A DNA stretch of 64,000 nt from Geminocystis sp. NIES-3709 (GCF_001548115.1 NZ_AP014821.1:2793262-2857261); one strand, 5' to 3'; positions 1-10,462 are shown, numbered from the stretch's first letter. Notes: a model not told the origin generated them from the letters alone. Program-made: numbers and translations.

Positions 1-591
1 CAAAAATCAGTAATAGAAAACTTGACTAAAGAATTAAAAAAAACCCAGCAATTAGCGGCTAGTTTAGAAAGAGATTGTTCTTTACTTCAAGATAGTTATA
101 ATGAAGCTCAATATCAGTTAAAACAAAAAGAAAAAGAAAATAAAGAGTTATATACTAGATTGCAAAGACAACAGCGATATAATGCTCAATATAAAACTGC
201 GTTGGATCAATATTTAACTAACTCTTCTACTCCTCCAGATGTTAATAGTTTAAGAATAAAATCTTGGTCAGAAAACAATTCAATTTCAAAAAATGACAAT
301 ATTAATAGTAATTTAGAAAACAATAATTCTACCCCTGAAAATATACCTTTGTTAGAAAAAATTGATATGGAAATTGCTCAAATTGATCGTAATTTAGAAG
401 ATAACTCTAACAATATATTGTCAGAATCAATTGATGAACCTTTAAAATCTCAAAATAACTCTAATAATCCTATTTTACCGCCACTAAATCAGGGAAATAT
501 GTCTTCCAATCAAGAAATAAAAAATTCACAAAATAAACAAAAAAAATCTAAAGATAAATTATTTTTAAAACTTCCTAAGTTTGGTAAATAA
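1..591 (+). CDS. Coiled-coil protein, 5'-truncated by window edge
   Basis: The reading frame is open from the first base of the window; an internal TTG at 22 gives 189 residues, but codons upstream of it continue in frame, so the true start probably lies outside. The first ~65 residues are rich in Lys/Glu/Gln/Leu with heptad spacing and look like a coiled coil. The middle is a low-complexity Asn/Ser/Glu linker, and the last ~25 residues are strongly basic (many Lys). No enzymatic motif is visible and I do not recognise the family. It stops about 285 bp before murA, with a probable promoter in between, so it need not share its transcript. Confidence 0.6.
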   Translation, partial: QKSVIENLTKELKKTQQLAASLERDCSLLQDSYNEAQYQLKQKEKENKELYTRLQRQQRYNAQYKTALDQYLTNSSTPPDVNSLRIKSWSENNSISKNDNINSNLENNNSTPENIPLLEKIDMEIAQIDRNLEDNSNNILSESIDEPLKSQNNSNNPILPPLNQGNMSSNQEIKNSQNKQKKSKDKLFLKLPKFGK

Positions 592-794
592 AATTTTAAT
601 CGCCTGTTTATCGAGTCTAAATTATAATTGTGGGAAAACTTTGTTCTATTAGTAATTGTCAATGATTTGTCAACTTCTAAATAATACCTAATCATTCTAA
701 AAAGTATGGTTTTTCCCAAATAATTAATTTTGATTTTGTCAAAATCTCACAACTAATAAAGGATTACTATAGTAATTTTGTTTCTCAAAAAAAA

Positions 795-824
795 TTGAAC
801 AAAAGGGAATTTATCAGGTAGAAT
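795..824 (+). promoter_or_regulatory. Candidate sigma70-type promoter for murA
   Basis: TTGAAC at 795-800 and TAGAAT at 819-824 are separated by 18 bp and lie about 50 bp upstream of the murA Shine-Dalgarno sequence. This is consensus matching only, with no transcript evidence. Confidence 0.35.
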
Positions 825-863
825 CAAAACGAAAATGTAACATTATATTAAAAAATTTAGATT

Positions 864-878
864 AGGAGGATTAAGATT
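864..878 (+). promoter_or_regulatory. Perfect Shine-Dalgarno before an AUU start (murA)
   Basis: AGGAGG at 864-869 is followed, six bases later, by ATT (876) and then ATA (879). The in-frame stop TAG at 858 closes the frame upstream. No ATG, GTG or TTG occurs in frame before codon 1011, which is already inside the conserved MurA core. Initiation must therefore use a non-canonical codon, most likely AUU 876 or AUA 879. Confidence 0.65.
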
Positions 879-2201
879 ATAAATACTTCAACTCAGGATT
901 CGATCGAAAATGAAATTTCTATTAATTCTATTTCTGAACCTGCTTTAGAAATTATTGGTAGAAATCCTCTCAAGGGTGAGGTAAAAATAAGTGGGGCGAA
1001 AAATTCTGCTTTGGCAATTATGGCGGGTACCCTTCTCTGTGCTGATGATTGTCGTTTGAATAATGTACCCTGTCTTGCTGATATTAATACTATGGGGTTA
1101 GTTTTGGCTTCTTTAGGGGTTAAAATACACAAAAATGGTAGTACATGGGAATTTAATAGTAAGGATTTAAAAGCAGTTAAAGCACCCTATGATTTAGTTT
1201 CTCAACTTCGAGCTAGTTTCTTTGTCATTGGGCCTATTTTAACCCGTTTAGGATTCGCTCAAGTACCTTTACCCGGTGGATGTGCGATCGGCTCTCGCCC
1301 TGTGGATCTCCATGTGCGTGGACTACAGGCGATGGGTGCTACAGTAATTATTGAGCATGGAGTCGTTAATGCTTCCGTCAATAAACGTTTGAAAGGGGCA
1401 AAAATCTTCCTTGACTATCCCAGTGTAGGTGCCACAGAAACAATTATGATGGCGGCAACCCTAGCCCAAGGGCAAACTATTATCGAAAATGCAGCCAGAG
1501 AGCCTGAAATCGTTGATTTGGCGAATTTCTGTAATAGCATGGGAGCTAAAATTACTGGTGCTGGTACAGATTCCATCGTGATTGAAGGAGTCAATCGATT
1601 ACATACCACTGACTATGATATTATACCCGATCGTATTGAAGCGGGAACTTTTTTAGTAGCAGGGGCGATTACTAAATCAGAAATTCTGGTTACTTCCCTC
1701 AATTATGACCATTTAACGCCTATTATTGCCAAATTAGCAGAAATTGGTTGTCAAGTCGTAAGAGAAGATGAAATCACCTTGCGCACCATTCCGGGAGAGT
1801 TAAAAGCCAGTGACATTGAAACTTTACCTCATCCCGGTTTTCCTACAGATATGCAAGCACAATTTATGGCTTTATTAACCATTAGTGAGGGCAATAGTTT
1901 AGTTACCGAGACAGTCTTTGAAAACCGTTTGCGTCATGTTGCTGAGTTAAAGCGGATGGGTGCAAATATCAAAGTCAAAGGCAATTCCGCTCTTGTTTCT
2001 GGTGTCCCAATACTATCCGGTGCACCCGTAATGGCAACGGATTTAAGAGCTTCTGCCGCTCTTGTGTTAGCTGGTTTAGCCGCCGATGGTAAAACTATTG
2101 TACAAGGGTTACAGCATCTCGATCGAGGCTATGAAAACTTGGAGCAAAAATTCCAAAAATTAGGAGCAAAAATTAAACGAATTTACCACTCTAATAAATA
2201 A
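876..2201 (+). CDS. murA: UDP-N-acetylglucosamine 1-carboxyvinyltransferase (MurA)
   Basis: MurA transfers enolpyruvate from PEP to UDP-GlcNAc, the first committed step of cytoplasmic peptidoglycan precursor synthesis. The N-terminal motif [13 protein letters not shown], the catalytic-loop motif [14 protein letters not shown] with its Cys at about residue 135, and the C-terminal [17 protein letters not shown] segment are all present. From 876 the product is about 441 residues, normal for the family. A TTG at 1011 would begin inside the SGAKNSALA motif and remove a conserved strand, so it is rejected. The start chosen is AUU at 876, or AUA at 879, behind a perfect AGGAGG. The gene is convergent with cobS. 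The unusual start codon could lower expression or make it sensitive to IF3; that is inference. Confidence 0.93.
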   Translation: MINTSTQDSIENEISINSISEPALEIIGRNPLKGEVKISGAKNSALAIMAGTLLCADDCRLNNVPCLADINTMGLVLASLGVKIHKNGSTWEFNSKDLKAVKAPYDLVSQLRASFFVIGPILTRLGFAQVPLPGGCAIGSRPVDLHVRGLQAMGATVIIEHGVVNASVNKRLKGAKIFLDYPSVGATETIMMAATLAQGQTIIENAAREPEIVDLANFCNSMGAKITGAGTDSIVIEGVNRLHTTDYDIIPDRIEAGTFLVAGAITKSEILVTSLNYDHLTPIIAKLAEIGCQVVREDEITLRTIPGELKASDIETLPHPGFPTDMQAQFMALLTISEGNSLVTETVFENRLRHVAELKRMGANIKVKGNSALVSGVPILSGAPVMATDLRASAALVLAGLAADGKTIVQGLQHLDRGYENLEQKFQKLGAKIKRIYHSNK

Positions 2202-2380
2202 CCTGAGTTCGAGAAAAATCTTTGATGTCGATAGGTTTTAGGCTTTAGGTGTGATAGTTTTAGGTTCATTTTGCCAAATGTTATTTAATTATTTAATTAA
2301 ATTAATCTATGTAAAATCAATTGTTAATAGTTTTCATCAATTATTTACCTAATACCTAACAACTAATACCTAATACCTTC
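2202..2380. repeat. Dispersed intergenic repeat, copy A (inverted copy at 19662-19823)
   Basis: The ~180 bp between the convergent murA and cobS genes match, in reverse complement, the segment 19662-19823 over nearly the whole length. Shared blocks include TTAATTAAATTAATCT and TCAATTATTTACCTAATACC. The end nearest cobS consists of repeated CCTAATACCTAA-type heptamers. No reading frame is evident, so this is a mobile or dispersed intergenic repeat rather than a gene. Confidence 0.7.
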
Positions 2381-2383
2381 CTC

Positions 2384-3154
2384 TTAGTAGTGGAATAGGT
2401 TAAGGATGGATGTTAAATAACATAAAATTAATGCCTCACTCCATTCTACTGTCGCGCCATAAGTATCTCCCGTGTGTCCTCCTAATTGTTGATAAAACCA
2501 CCATCCTATTAATAATGGTATAAATCCACCAATTAACATCCTTAAAAGAATAACCTCGATCGAATTATTAAACCAGAAATATTGAATTAATACTAAAGGA
2601 ATAATAAATAATGAACTAAATATTGTATCAAAAGGTAAATTTAAACTTTCTTTTAAAAATGCCCCTTTTCCTTCCTTTTTTAAATAAGGATACAACACGA
2701 TCGAGATAAATTGTCCCCAACGAGCCCAAGAAGCTGAAAAAATAAGATAAAACCAAGAATTTTCCCTAATTTCCGTGAGGGTAGCGACTTTTATTAAAAT
2801 AACCACAATTCCTGCCATCACACCATAAGCACCAGTATTACTATCACTCATCACCCTTAAGCGTTTTTGGGGATTTTGTACCGCTAAACCATCAGCAGTA
2901 TCCATTACTCCGTCTAAATGTAATCCCCCCGTTAAATATATCCATAAGCTCACCATTAAAATACCTTGAAGGAAAGGAGAAAAGCCCAAAACATCGAAAA
3001 TATAAGCTATAAAACCTAATAATCCTCCCACCAGAAAACCAACGAAGGGCAACCACACTGCAATTTTACTAAAATTTATAGGGATGAAAGTAGGTAAAGG
3101 AATAATGGTATAAAAAAGTATTGCCCCAAAAAAAGAAGGGATCAATTTTTTCAT
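2384..3154 (-). CDS. cobS: Adenosylcobinamide-GDP ribazoletransferase (cobalamin synthase CobS)
   Basis: CobS joins adenosylcobinamide-GDP to alpha-ribazole in the last steps of the nucleotide-loop pathway of (pseudo)cobalamin synthesis, at the cytoplasmic membrane. The protein has 256 residues, typical for the family, with about six hydrophobic segments. The hallmark motif GGLHLDGVMDTADGL sits near residue 77, followed by MSDSNTGAYGVMAG; the Asp-rich part is the metal/substrate site in this family. Other cob genes are not adjacent. I looked for a cobalamin riboswitch in the divergent upstream region and saw none. Confidence 0.93.
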   Translation of the reverse strand: MKKLIPSFFGAILFYTIIPLPTFIPINFSKIAVWLPFVGFLVGGLLGFIAYIFDVLGFSPFLQGILMVSLWIYLTGGLHLDGVMDTADGLAVQNPQKRLRVMSDSNTGAYGVMAGIVVILIKVATLTEIRENSWFYLIFSASWARWGQFISIVLYPYLKKEGKGAFLKESLNLPFDTIFSSLFIIPLVLIQYFWFNNSIEVILLRMLIGGFIPLLIGWWFYQQLGGHTGDTYGATVEWSEALILCYLTSILNLFHY

Positions 3155-3632
3155 AATTAATTAAATATCAAAATAGATCTAAACAAAAACGAAATTTTAC
3201 GTTAAAATTGTGTCGTAGCGAACAATAAAAATTATTTATTCAATTCCAAATTTGCTATTAATATAAGAGTAGATTACGACTTTTTTGTCAAATAATCTCA
3301 ATGAATATTAATCTTGACATCACAATTTTGTTGTTGAAGATTGACTTAATCATCAAAATATGAGATTTTTGTGTAGCTATTGACTTTCTTAGAAGTTAAC
3401 TACAATCAGTTTGTCAGTGAAACAATCCGTTAACACTAATTATTTTCTCCAATATGAGAATTTAATTAGCTTATATTGTTAATTTTTAATTAAAATAGCC
3501 AACTGTGCTTTTAAATTCAAGCTATCAGTACTATCCTAGTGATATTAGTTCGTCCTTAGTGTCAAACTTTTAATTTCCAGTAAAACATATAAAACATATT
3601 AGTAAGTAAGAGCGAAAAAAAGGGTTAATACT
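3155..3632. other. Divergent intergenic region, no gene seen
   Basis: The region is AT-rich and non-coding between cobS (minus) and the next plus-strand gene. It must carry promoters for both, but no clear conserved box, riboswitch or repeat was recognised. Confidence 0.4.
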
Positions 3633-4076
3633 ATGAATCATCAACCAAATTATTGTCCAATACCAGCACCTTGCATTATTGAGTCAGGCATTTTAGTAAA
3701 TAAAGAAGACATCAAACGTTTAATTAATGATTTAACTCAAGTGCGTTATATACACATCATTGATGGAGTGGTGCAAAATAATGGCACTGGTTGGATTTTA
3801 GAAGTATTTAATGATCCCAGTCAAGCCACTGTAGTAGTAAATAATAGCCTTTACATTAATATTCAAAGTTTTGATTATTTGAAATTAACTCAAGTATCGC
3901 CTCAAGAAACTCATTTTGATTTAATACAAGATAATCGTCAATTAAGATTAATTCCCCTCACAACCTCAAATCAGGATGTACAAACTACGAAAAGTATTGG
4001 TTTTGATTGTTTAGAAGATATGTTAGAAGAAGTTTTGTCAGCAAAGTGGGATGTACAGTTGGATGAAGACTTTTAA
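3633..4076 (+). CDS. Conserved hypothetical protein (147 aa)
   Basis: This is a soluble, acidic protein without signal peptide or membrane segment. The first ~100 residues alternate hydrophobic and polar residues with motifs such as HIIDGVVQNNGTGWILEVF, suggesting a small beta-rich domain. The C-terminus is Asp/Glu-rich and ends in a short helix (CLEDMLEEVLSAKWD). I do not recognise a named family. The ATG start is preceded by a weak purine-rich stretch. It stands alone, 183 bp ahead of tgt. Confidence 0.75.
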   Translation: MNHQPNYCPIPAPCIIESGILVNKEDIKRLINDLTQVRYIHIIDGVVQNNGTGWILEVFNDPSQATVVVNNSLYINIQSFDYLKLTQVSPQETHFDLIQDNRQLRLIPLTTSNQDVQTTKSIGFDCLEDMLEEVLSAKWDVQLDEDF

Positions 4077-4259
4077 ATAATGCCAGAATGAGGAATTAAG
4101 AATAAGTATTACGATATTAGAAATTAAAATTAAAAAAAGTAAATTTTATTTCTCTGATTGCTGATCTTATGACTCATAATAACGGTAAAATTTCCTAGAT
4201 TATTTATTATCAACCCTTAAAAATTGTTCATTATTATCTATTCGTTATTAACTATTTAG

Positions 4260-5363
<1,104 letters not shown>

Positions 5364-5423
5364 CTAACTTTAGTTCGATCGAAAAATAAATGATAAATAC
5401 AAGACAGATAGACAAGTGGACAA

Positions 5424-5822
5424 ATGGATATGATCAGAGTCTTTGTTTATGGCACATTAAAACCCGGAGGAAAATACTATAAAATTTATTGTCAGGGAAA
5501 AACCCTGAGGGAAATCGAATGTTGGACAAAAGGAAAATTATTTGCTTTATCTGTTGGCTATCCAGCTATGGTGAAGGGAGAAGATCAAGTTTTTGGGTAT
5601 TTACTCTCTTTTGCTTCTTTTAAAGATGTAGAAAATTTGGACAAATTAGAGGGTTATTCTGGTATTCCTTATTCTCCTTCAAATGAATACGATCGAGTAA
5701 AAATAATGGTCTATGATGAGGCTAATCAGCCCATAGAGGATGCTTGGGCATATTTTATGACAGAACAAAAGGTAAAAACTTTAAACGGAGTTTATTTGCC
5801 TTCTGGACAATGGAATGGATAG
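5424..5822 (+). CDS. Gamma-glutamylcyclotransferase-like (AIG2/GGCT fold) protein
   Basis: The 132-residue protein opens with VFVYGTLKPGG, the diagnostic YGTL nucleotide/substrate-loop motif of the GGCT-like fold. LDKLEGY near residue 72 carries the family's candidate catalytic Glu. Members of this fold cyclise gamma-glutamyl amines, but many bacterial members have unknown substrates, so only the fold is claimed. Two start codons (5424 and 5430) fit equally well. It lies 60 bp after tgt on the same strand and may be co-transcribed with it. Confidence 0.85.
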   Translation: MDMIRVFVYGTLKPGGKYYKIYCQGKTLREIECWTKGKLFALSVGYPAMVKGEDQVFGYLLSFASFKDVENLDKLEGYSGIPYSPSNEYDRVKIMVYDEANQPIEDAWAYFMTEQKVKTLNGVYLPSGQWNG

Positions 5823-5938
5823 TGAAGAATGAATTGAGTCGCTTTAGCCTACTTTTGCTATTAGCGTTGAAATTTATTTCAAGGTGGGTTTTGATACTAA
5901 CATATAATATTTAACACCTAATATCTAATACCTTTTTT

Positions 5939-6886
5939 ATGACTCAGGTTTCCTTAATCAAAGCTCAATCCTACGATTTAAAAGAGTTACGCATATCTTT
6001 AGAAAATTTACTCGCACCATTTGGTGGTATATCTGCTTTTGTAAAAAAAGACGATCGAGTTTTACTTAAACCCAATTTGTTAACTGCTTCTCGCCCGACT
6101 AAAGAATGTACTACTCGCAAAGAAATTATTTATTGTGTAGCTCAAATGGTACAAGAAGTCGGCGGTAAACCATTCTTAGGAGATAGTCCAGCTTTTGGAA
6201 GTGCGAAAGGAGTAGCGAAAGCAAATGGTTATTTACCTCTGTGTGAAGCCATAAATTTGCCAATTATCGAGTTTAATGGACAAAAATATTCCATTGATAA
6301 CGATAACTTTCAAAATCTACGATTGTCAAAAGAAGCCATGGAAGCAGATGTCATTATCAACTTACCCAAAATAAAATCTCATATGCAGTTAACTATGACA
6401 ATGGGAGTTAAAAACCTATTCGGTTGTGTGCCGGGAAAAATGAAGGCATGGTGGCATATGGAAACAGGAAAAGATGCCAGTCGTTTTGGTGAAATGTTAG
6501 TGGAAACGGCTAAAGCTATTCAACCTGATTTGACTATTATTGATGGTATTATTGGTCATGAAGGTAATGGACCTAGTGGTGGAGAGCCTAGAGAATTAGG
6601 AATATTGGGTGCTTCTAGCAATGTTTTTGCTCTTGATGTCTCGATCGCCGATATACTAAATGTATCTTCAGAAATAGTGCCAACTTTAGTAGCTCAAAAA
6701 AAATTAGGTTTAGTAAGCGATATAAAAGACATCGAATTTCTTTTATTAAAACCTCAAGATTTAACAGTATCAAATTGGAAATTACCAGAAACATTAATGC
6801 CGATCGATTTTGGTTTACCTAGAGTATTAAAATCAACTTTTAAACATCTTTATATTAAGTTTATCAAAGAAACGATTAATACTTAA
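5939..6886 (+). CDS. DUF362 domain-containing protein
   Basis: The 315-residue protein contains the DUF362 pattern. LLKPNLLTASRP lies near residue 42, the GGKPFLGDSPAFG block near 79, LPKIKSHMQLTMTMGVKNLFG near 142, and a late IDGIIGHEGNGP motif near 200. Many relatives carry an additional ferredoxin-like 4Fe-4S domain; none is present here, since no CxxCxxC clusters are seen. The function of the family is not established. No signal peptide is visible, so a cytoplasmic location is likely. The ATG start follows a CCTAATATCTAATACC-type heptamer repeat tract. Confidence 0.85.
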   Translation: MTQVSLIKAQSYDLKELRISLENLLAPFGGISAFVKKDDRVLLKPNLLTASRPTKECTTRKEIIYCVAQMVQEVGGKPFLGDSPAFGSAKGVAKANGYLPLCEAINLPIIEFNGQKYSIDNDNFQNLRLSKEAMEADVIINLPKIKSHMQLTMTMGVKNLFGCVPGKMKAWWHMETGKDASRFGEMLVETAKAIQPDLTIIDGIIGHEGNGPSGGEPRELGILGASSNVFALDVSIADILNVSSEIVPTLVAQKKLGLVSDIKDIEFLLLKPQDLTVSNWKLPETLMPIDFGLPRVLKSTFKHLYIKFIKETINT

Positions 6887-6951
6887 TATTTGATAAATTC
6901 CCGTGAATAGTTTATAGTAAAGAGATAAATTTTTCATTTTTAATTGACTAA

Positions 6952-7389
6952 ATGAATTTAATATTAGTTGTCTTAGAAAACTTCTTAAGAATGTTCGGTT
7001 TATTTTGGATTGTTGGAGGAATTTTTACGTTAAAAGCCGCCAGAGAATCTGAATTTATGGATACTTGTCTTGAACAATTAGAACAAAAAAAAGTCGATCG
7101 TCTAGTTAGTAATTTTATGTTTATAGGAGGTTTTTTAACTTTACTAAGTGGTATCGGTTTATTGATTAATAGTGATACTGTAATTATCATTTTGTTAATT
7201 TTATCTATTAGTCAATTTATTTATTTCGACATCAAAAAAAAGAAATTTAATCAAGCAAAATCTGAAGAAGAAAGAGAAGAATATTCGATCAAATCAAGTA
7301 CTTATAATGCGTTTATTACTACTATCTATATAACTATTATTGTGGCTATCAAAATTCTTATTAAGAATATATGGCAAATCCCAGACTGA
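6952..7389 (+). CDS. Hypothetical membrane protein (145 aa)
   Basis: Four hydrophobic segments are visible, at about residues 3-25, 53-75, 77-90 and 118-137. A short charged loop (LEQLEQKKVDR) lies between the first and second, and a Lys/Glu-rich loop between the third and fourth. No family motif is recognised. The start is an ATG at 6952 preceded by an AT-rich leader without a strong Shine-Dalgarno. Confidence 0.6.
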   Translation: MNLILVVLENFLRMFGLFWIVGGIFTLKAARESEFMDTCLEQLEQKKVDRLVSNFMFIGGFLTLLSGIGLLINSDTVIIILLILSISQFIYFDIKKKKFNQAKSEEEREEYSIKSSTYNAFITTIYITIIVAIKILIKNIWQIPD

Positions 7390-7570
7390 TGACTTACATT
7401 TATAACCTTCTAAATCCATGAGAATTGGGAGACTTAAATTTAATAAATAATTAAAATAAATCAATTTATTATGATTTTGAATCAATTATTATTACGTTTC
7501 CCCTATTCCTCCTTTCCTATTACCTCTTTTTACTGAGAATTTATGATGGAGGTGCAAGATAAAAATCAAA

Positions 7571-8367
7571 ATGAATAATATATTAAACTTTGATAGGTAT
7601 TTAACTTTATCTACCATAATTAAAGATGAATTATTAACTATCTATAACTTAGATAACATTAATTTTTCTATTGACTTTAGTAAAAATAGTGAAAATTTCA
7701 TCTATAAAAGTTGTCTATGTTTTTTGTTAGCAAAAATTGAACAAAAATCTCCTTTATTCATAGCTCAAGAAATAGCAAATAATTTTAATCGATCGAATCT
7801 AAAAAAATATTTTCAAATAAGAATATCTGACAATGGTTGGCTAGAATTTGTCATACTCGATCGACTATTAAATCAATGGTTAAATCAAATAAAAAATATT
7901 AAATTTCCTCTGCAAGAAATAAAAAAAAAGAGGATGATCAAATAAATTTTATTTATTATTATACCCATGCTAGATGTTGTTCAATTCTAAAATCTGCTCA
8001 TCAACAAAACATAATCACTCTTAATAATTTAAACTTTGAATATAATCAGTGGCACATAGAAAAACCTGAAATAATTCCTTATGATATGTTGAATTTCTCT
8101 AAAAGTTATGAAGAAAAATTGGTCAAAGAATTGATAATCATAACTGAAAAAGTAGAGAAAAATAAATTTAACAATATTTCCTGCTTAAATAATCTAAATA
8201 AAACTATATCAGATATGGAGTCTTATTGTAGAATTTGGGGAGAAACTTTGAAAAATAATCTTATGTTATCCCAAGCAAGATTAGGACTAATCGCTCTAAG
8301 TTTACACTATTATCAAAATATTTTTTATACTTTATTCGATCGACAATTACCCCAGGAAATTACTTAA
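7571..8367 (+). CDS. DALR anticodon-binding-domain protein, interrupted by a -1 frame change
   Basis: Two frames together encode one protein of about 265 residues. Codons 7571-7930 give an N-terminal domain that resembles the N-terminal region of arginyl-tRNA synthetases. Codons from about 7921 to 8367 in the -1 frame give a DALR-type helical domain beginning YYYTHARCCSILKSAH, the pattern seen where class I ArgRS enters its anticodon-binding domain. The catalytic synthetase core is absent, so this is a stand-alone paralog, not ArgRS. The frame change falls in a run of nine A where the zero frame reads A-AAA-AAG. Frameshifting, transcriptional slippage, a real null mutation or a sequencing indel are all possible. 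Confidence 0.65.
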
Positions 8368-8473
8368 TTTAAAAGTACAATATCAAAAAAATGAGAAATT
8401 TATATATTAAAGAAATTTTTTTATTTAGATTGCACTTAGTTTTGAGATTAACTCGATGGAGATAAGTTAATAA

Positions 8474-8722
8474 CTATTTTTTATCCTTAATACCTAAATT
8501 TTTAATACTTTGTCTTAAATCTTCCCATAAATTCTTGATTTGTTTATAAGCATCTTGAGGTGGAATTTTACCATTAGTTTCTAAATTACAAATATAACTA
8601 ACTTTTTGTGCAAACTCCTGTAAATTAGCGTTAAACATTAAATTTTCAGGGGTAAACTCTCCTCTATAGGAAGTGTGAGGAAAAATAAAATTTTCTTTAT
8701 CCTGTTTATTTTGATCGACCAT
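8474..8722 (-). CDS. Small conserved cyanobacterial protein (82 aa, DUF7219-like)
   Basis: This is a short soluble protein with the pattern YRGEFTPENLMFNANLQEFA followed by VSYICNLETNGKIPPQDAY. It matches my memory of a small cyanobacterial family annotated DUF7219; the family assignment is from memory. The C-terminal half is predicted helical. The function is unknown. It is convergent with the DALR-domain gene and divergent from the ArsA-like gene. Confidence 0.65.
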   Translation of the reverse strand: MVDQNKQDKENFIFPHTSYRGEFTPENLMFNANLQEFAQKVSYICNLETNGKIPPQDAYKQIKNLWEDLRQSIKNLGIKDKK

Positions 8723-8978
8723 AATAAGTATTCTATTACTCCATAAAAATTACGATATTTTAGTATAACAAAGACTTTGAACAATCAACAATCAATAAAG
8801 GTTTTTAGTATTTCATGATTTTACAATAATTATAATTTTATTTTCTGGTTTTATTTTCATTCGATCGAATAAATTTATCATGACAATTTTTGTTTTTCTT
8901 TTTGTATAACCCCAAGATTGTAACAAAACGTTATATTCTAAGGAAAAGAGCAATTATAATCATAACAAATCAAAAGTA

Positions 8979-10157
8979 ATGCGTGTAATTTTAATGACAG
9001 GAAAGGGAGGCGTAGGAAAAACATCCGTTGCCGCTGCCACAGGACTTAAATGTGCTGAATTAGGATATAAGACTCTCGTACTAAGTACAGATCCAGCCCA
9101 CTCTCTTGCAGACAGTTTCGATATGGAATTAGGACACGAACCTCAACCTGTTGTTAATAACCTTTGGGGTGCGGAATTAGACGCACTTATGGAGTTAGAA
9201 GGTAATTGGGGAGCAGTAAAACGTTATATCACGGAGGTGTTACAAGCTAGGGGATTAGACGGAGTACAAGCGGAAGAATTAGCCATTTTACCCGGCATGG
9301 ACGAGATTTTTGGTTTAGTACGCATGAAAAGACATTATGATGAGGGAGATTTCGATGTTTTAATCATTGACTCTGCACCAACAGGTACAGCCTTAAGATT
9401 ATTAAGTCTTCCAGAAGTTAGCGGTTGGTATATGAGAAGATTTTATAAACCTTTTCAAACTATGTCTGCGGCTTTACGCCCTTTATTTGAACCTATTTTC
9501 AAACCGATCGCAGGTTTTTCTCTTCCTACCAATGAAGTAATGGATGCACCCTATGAATTTTATCAGCAGATAGAAGCCTTAGAAAAAGTTTTAACAGATA
9601 ATACTCAAACTTCTGTTAGATTGGTAACAAATCCCGAAAAAATGGTAATCAAGGAATCTTTACGCGCCCATGCTTATCTCAGTTTATACAATGTTTCCAC
9701 CGATTTAATCATCGCTAATCGTATTATCCCCGATGAAGTAGAAGATCCTTTTTTCAAAAAATGGAAAGAAAATCAATCGATTTATAAGCAGGAAATCCAT
9801 GATAATTTTCACCCATTACCCGTTAAAGAAGTTCCCTTATTTTCTGAAGAAATGTGTGGATTAAAAGCGTTAGAAAGATTAAAAGATATACTATATCAAG
9901 ATGAAGATCCCAGCAAAGTATATTATGCAGAAAACACCATTCGAGTAGTTCAAGAAGATAATAATTACAGTCTCGAATTATATTTACCCGGCATACCAAA
10001 ACAACAAATTAAATTAAATAAAACAGGAGATGAATTAAACATAAGAATAGGAAATCATCGCAGAAATTTAGTTCTTCCTCAAGCCTTGGCCGCATTAACT
10101 CCTTCCGGTGCAAAAATGGAAGAAGATTATCTCAAAATTAAATTTTCTAAAGGATAA
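8979..10157 (+). CDS. Get3/ArsA-family ATPase with C-terminal Hsp20-like domain
   Basis: The N-terminus carries the deviant Walker A motif [10 protein letters not shown] (residues 7-16), then [13 protein letters not shown] (switch I/A-motif region) and [12 protein letters not shown] (Walker B). These place it in the ArsA/TRC40/Get3 ATPase family. The last ~75 residues (from [17 protein letters not shown]) form a small beta-sandwich resembling the ArsA_HSP20 domain. No duplicated ATPase half is present, unlike classical ArsA. No arsB/arsR genes are nearby, so arsenite efflux is unlikely; a role in targeting membrane proteins is inference. The ATG at 8979 is followed at once by the first beta strand. 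Confidence 0.88.
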   Translation: MRVILMTGKGGVGKTSVAAATGLKCAELGYKTLVLSTDPAHSLADSFDMELGHEPQPVVNNLWGAELDALMELEGNWGAVKRYITEVLQARGLDGVQAEELAILPGMDEIFGLVRMKRHYDEGDFDVLIIDSAPTGTALRLLSLPEVSGWYMRRFYKPFQTMSAALRPLFEPIFKPIAGFSLPTNEVMDAPYEFYQQIEALEKVLTDNTQTSVRLVTNPEKMVIKESLRAHAYLSLYNVSTDLIIANRIIPDEVEDPFFKKWKENQSIYKQEIHDNFHPLPVKEVPLFSEEMCGLKALERLKDILYQDEDPSKVYYAENTIRVVQEDNNYSLELYLPGIPKQQIKLNKTGDELNIRIGNHRRNLVLPQALAALTPSGAKMEEDYLKIKFSKG

Positions 10158-10170
10158 TTAAATATACTTC

Positions 10171-10200
10171 ACCCCTTGCTCCTCTCTTATGAGGAGAGGG
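10171..10200 (+). terminator. Hairpin after the ArsA/Get3-like gene
   Basis: The inverted repeat CTCCTC...GAGGAG (10179-10184 with 10191-10196), enlarged by flanking C/G runs, lies about 20 bp after the stop codon. It lacks a following T-run, so intrinsic termination is uncertain. Confidence 0.35.
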
Positions 10201-10370
10201 TAGCCTCAAAAGCAAATTGTCTTCAAATTTCTACCGCTTTGAATAGTGCGATTAAACAAGTAAAAATATTAAAAATTTATTTGTTATTAAGCAAATAATC
10301 CATGATAATTCAGTGATAAAATGAAATAAATTTAGATAATCTAATTATCAACAATGAGTTAAAATAAATA

Positions 10371-10462
10371 TAGCAATTTCTACTATTATGAGGTACGATC
10401 AAATCCTTTAATAAGGGAAACTTTAATTTTATTTTTGTACCCCGTAACCATAAGAAACGCTA
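10371..10462. mobile_element. 92-bp MITE with ends of the resident IS630-type element
   Basis: The left end TAGCAATTTCTACTATTATG...GAGGTAC and the right end (reverse complement TAGCGTTTCTTATGGTTACG...GGGTAC) match the terminal repeats of the IS630-type element at 10629-12752. TA dinucleotides flank both ends (10369-10370 and 10463-10464). The interior is too short to code. It lies 26 bp upstream of the antitoxin-gene start. Confidence 0.6.

Noticed and set aside
510-719. Minus-strand frame overlapping the first gene
   Set aside because: Antisense to a coding region over most of its length, without ribosome-binding site or homology pattern.
1011-1013. TTG as the start of murA
   Set aside because: It lies inside the conserved [13 protein letters not shown] motif; using it would delete an essential part of the fold.
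3155-3632. Possible cobalamin riboswitch between cobS and the divergent gene
   Set aside because: No B12-box or characteristic stem pattern could be found on either strand.
8979-10157. Arsenite-efflux operon
   Set aside because: The ATPase is single-domain with a Get3-like layout and no arsB/arsR/arsC genes are nearby.
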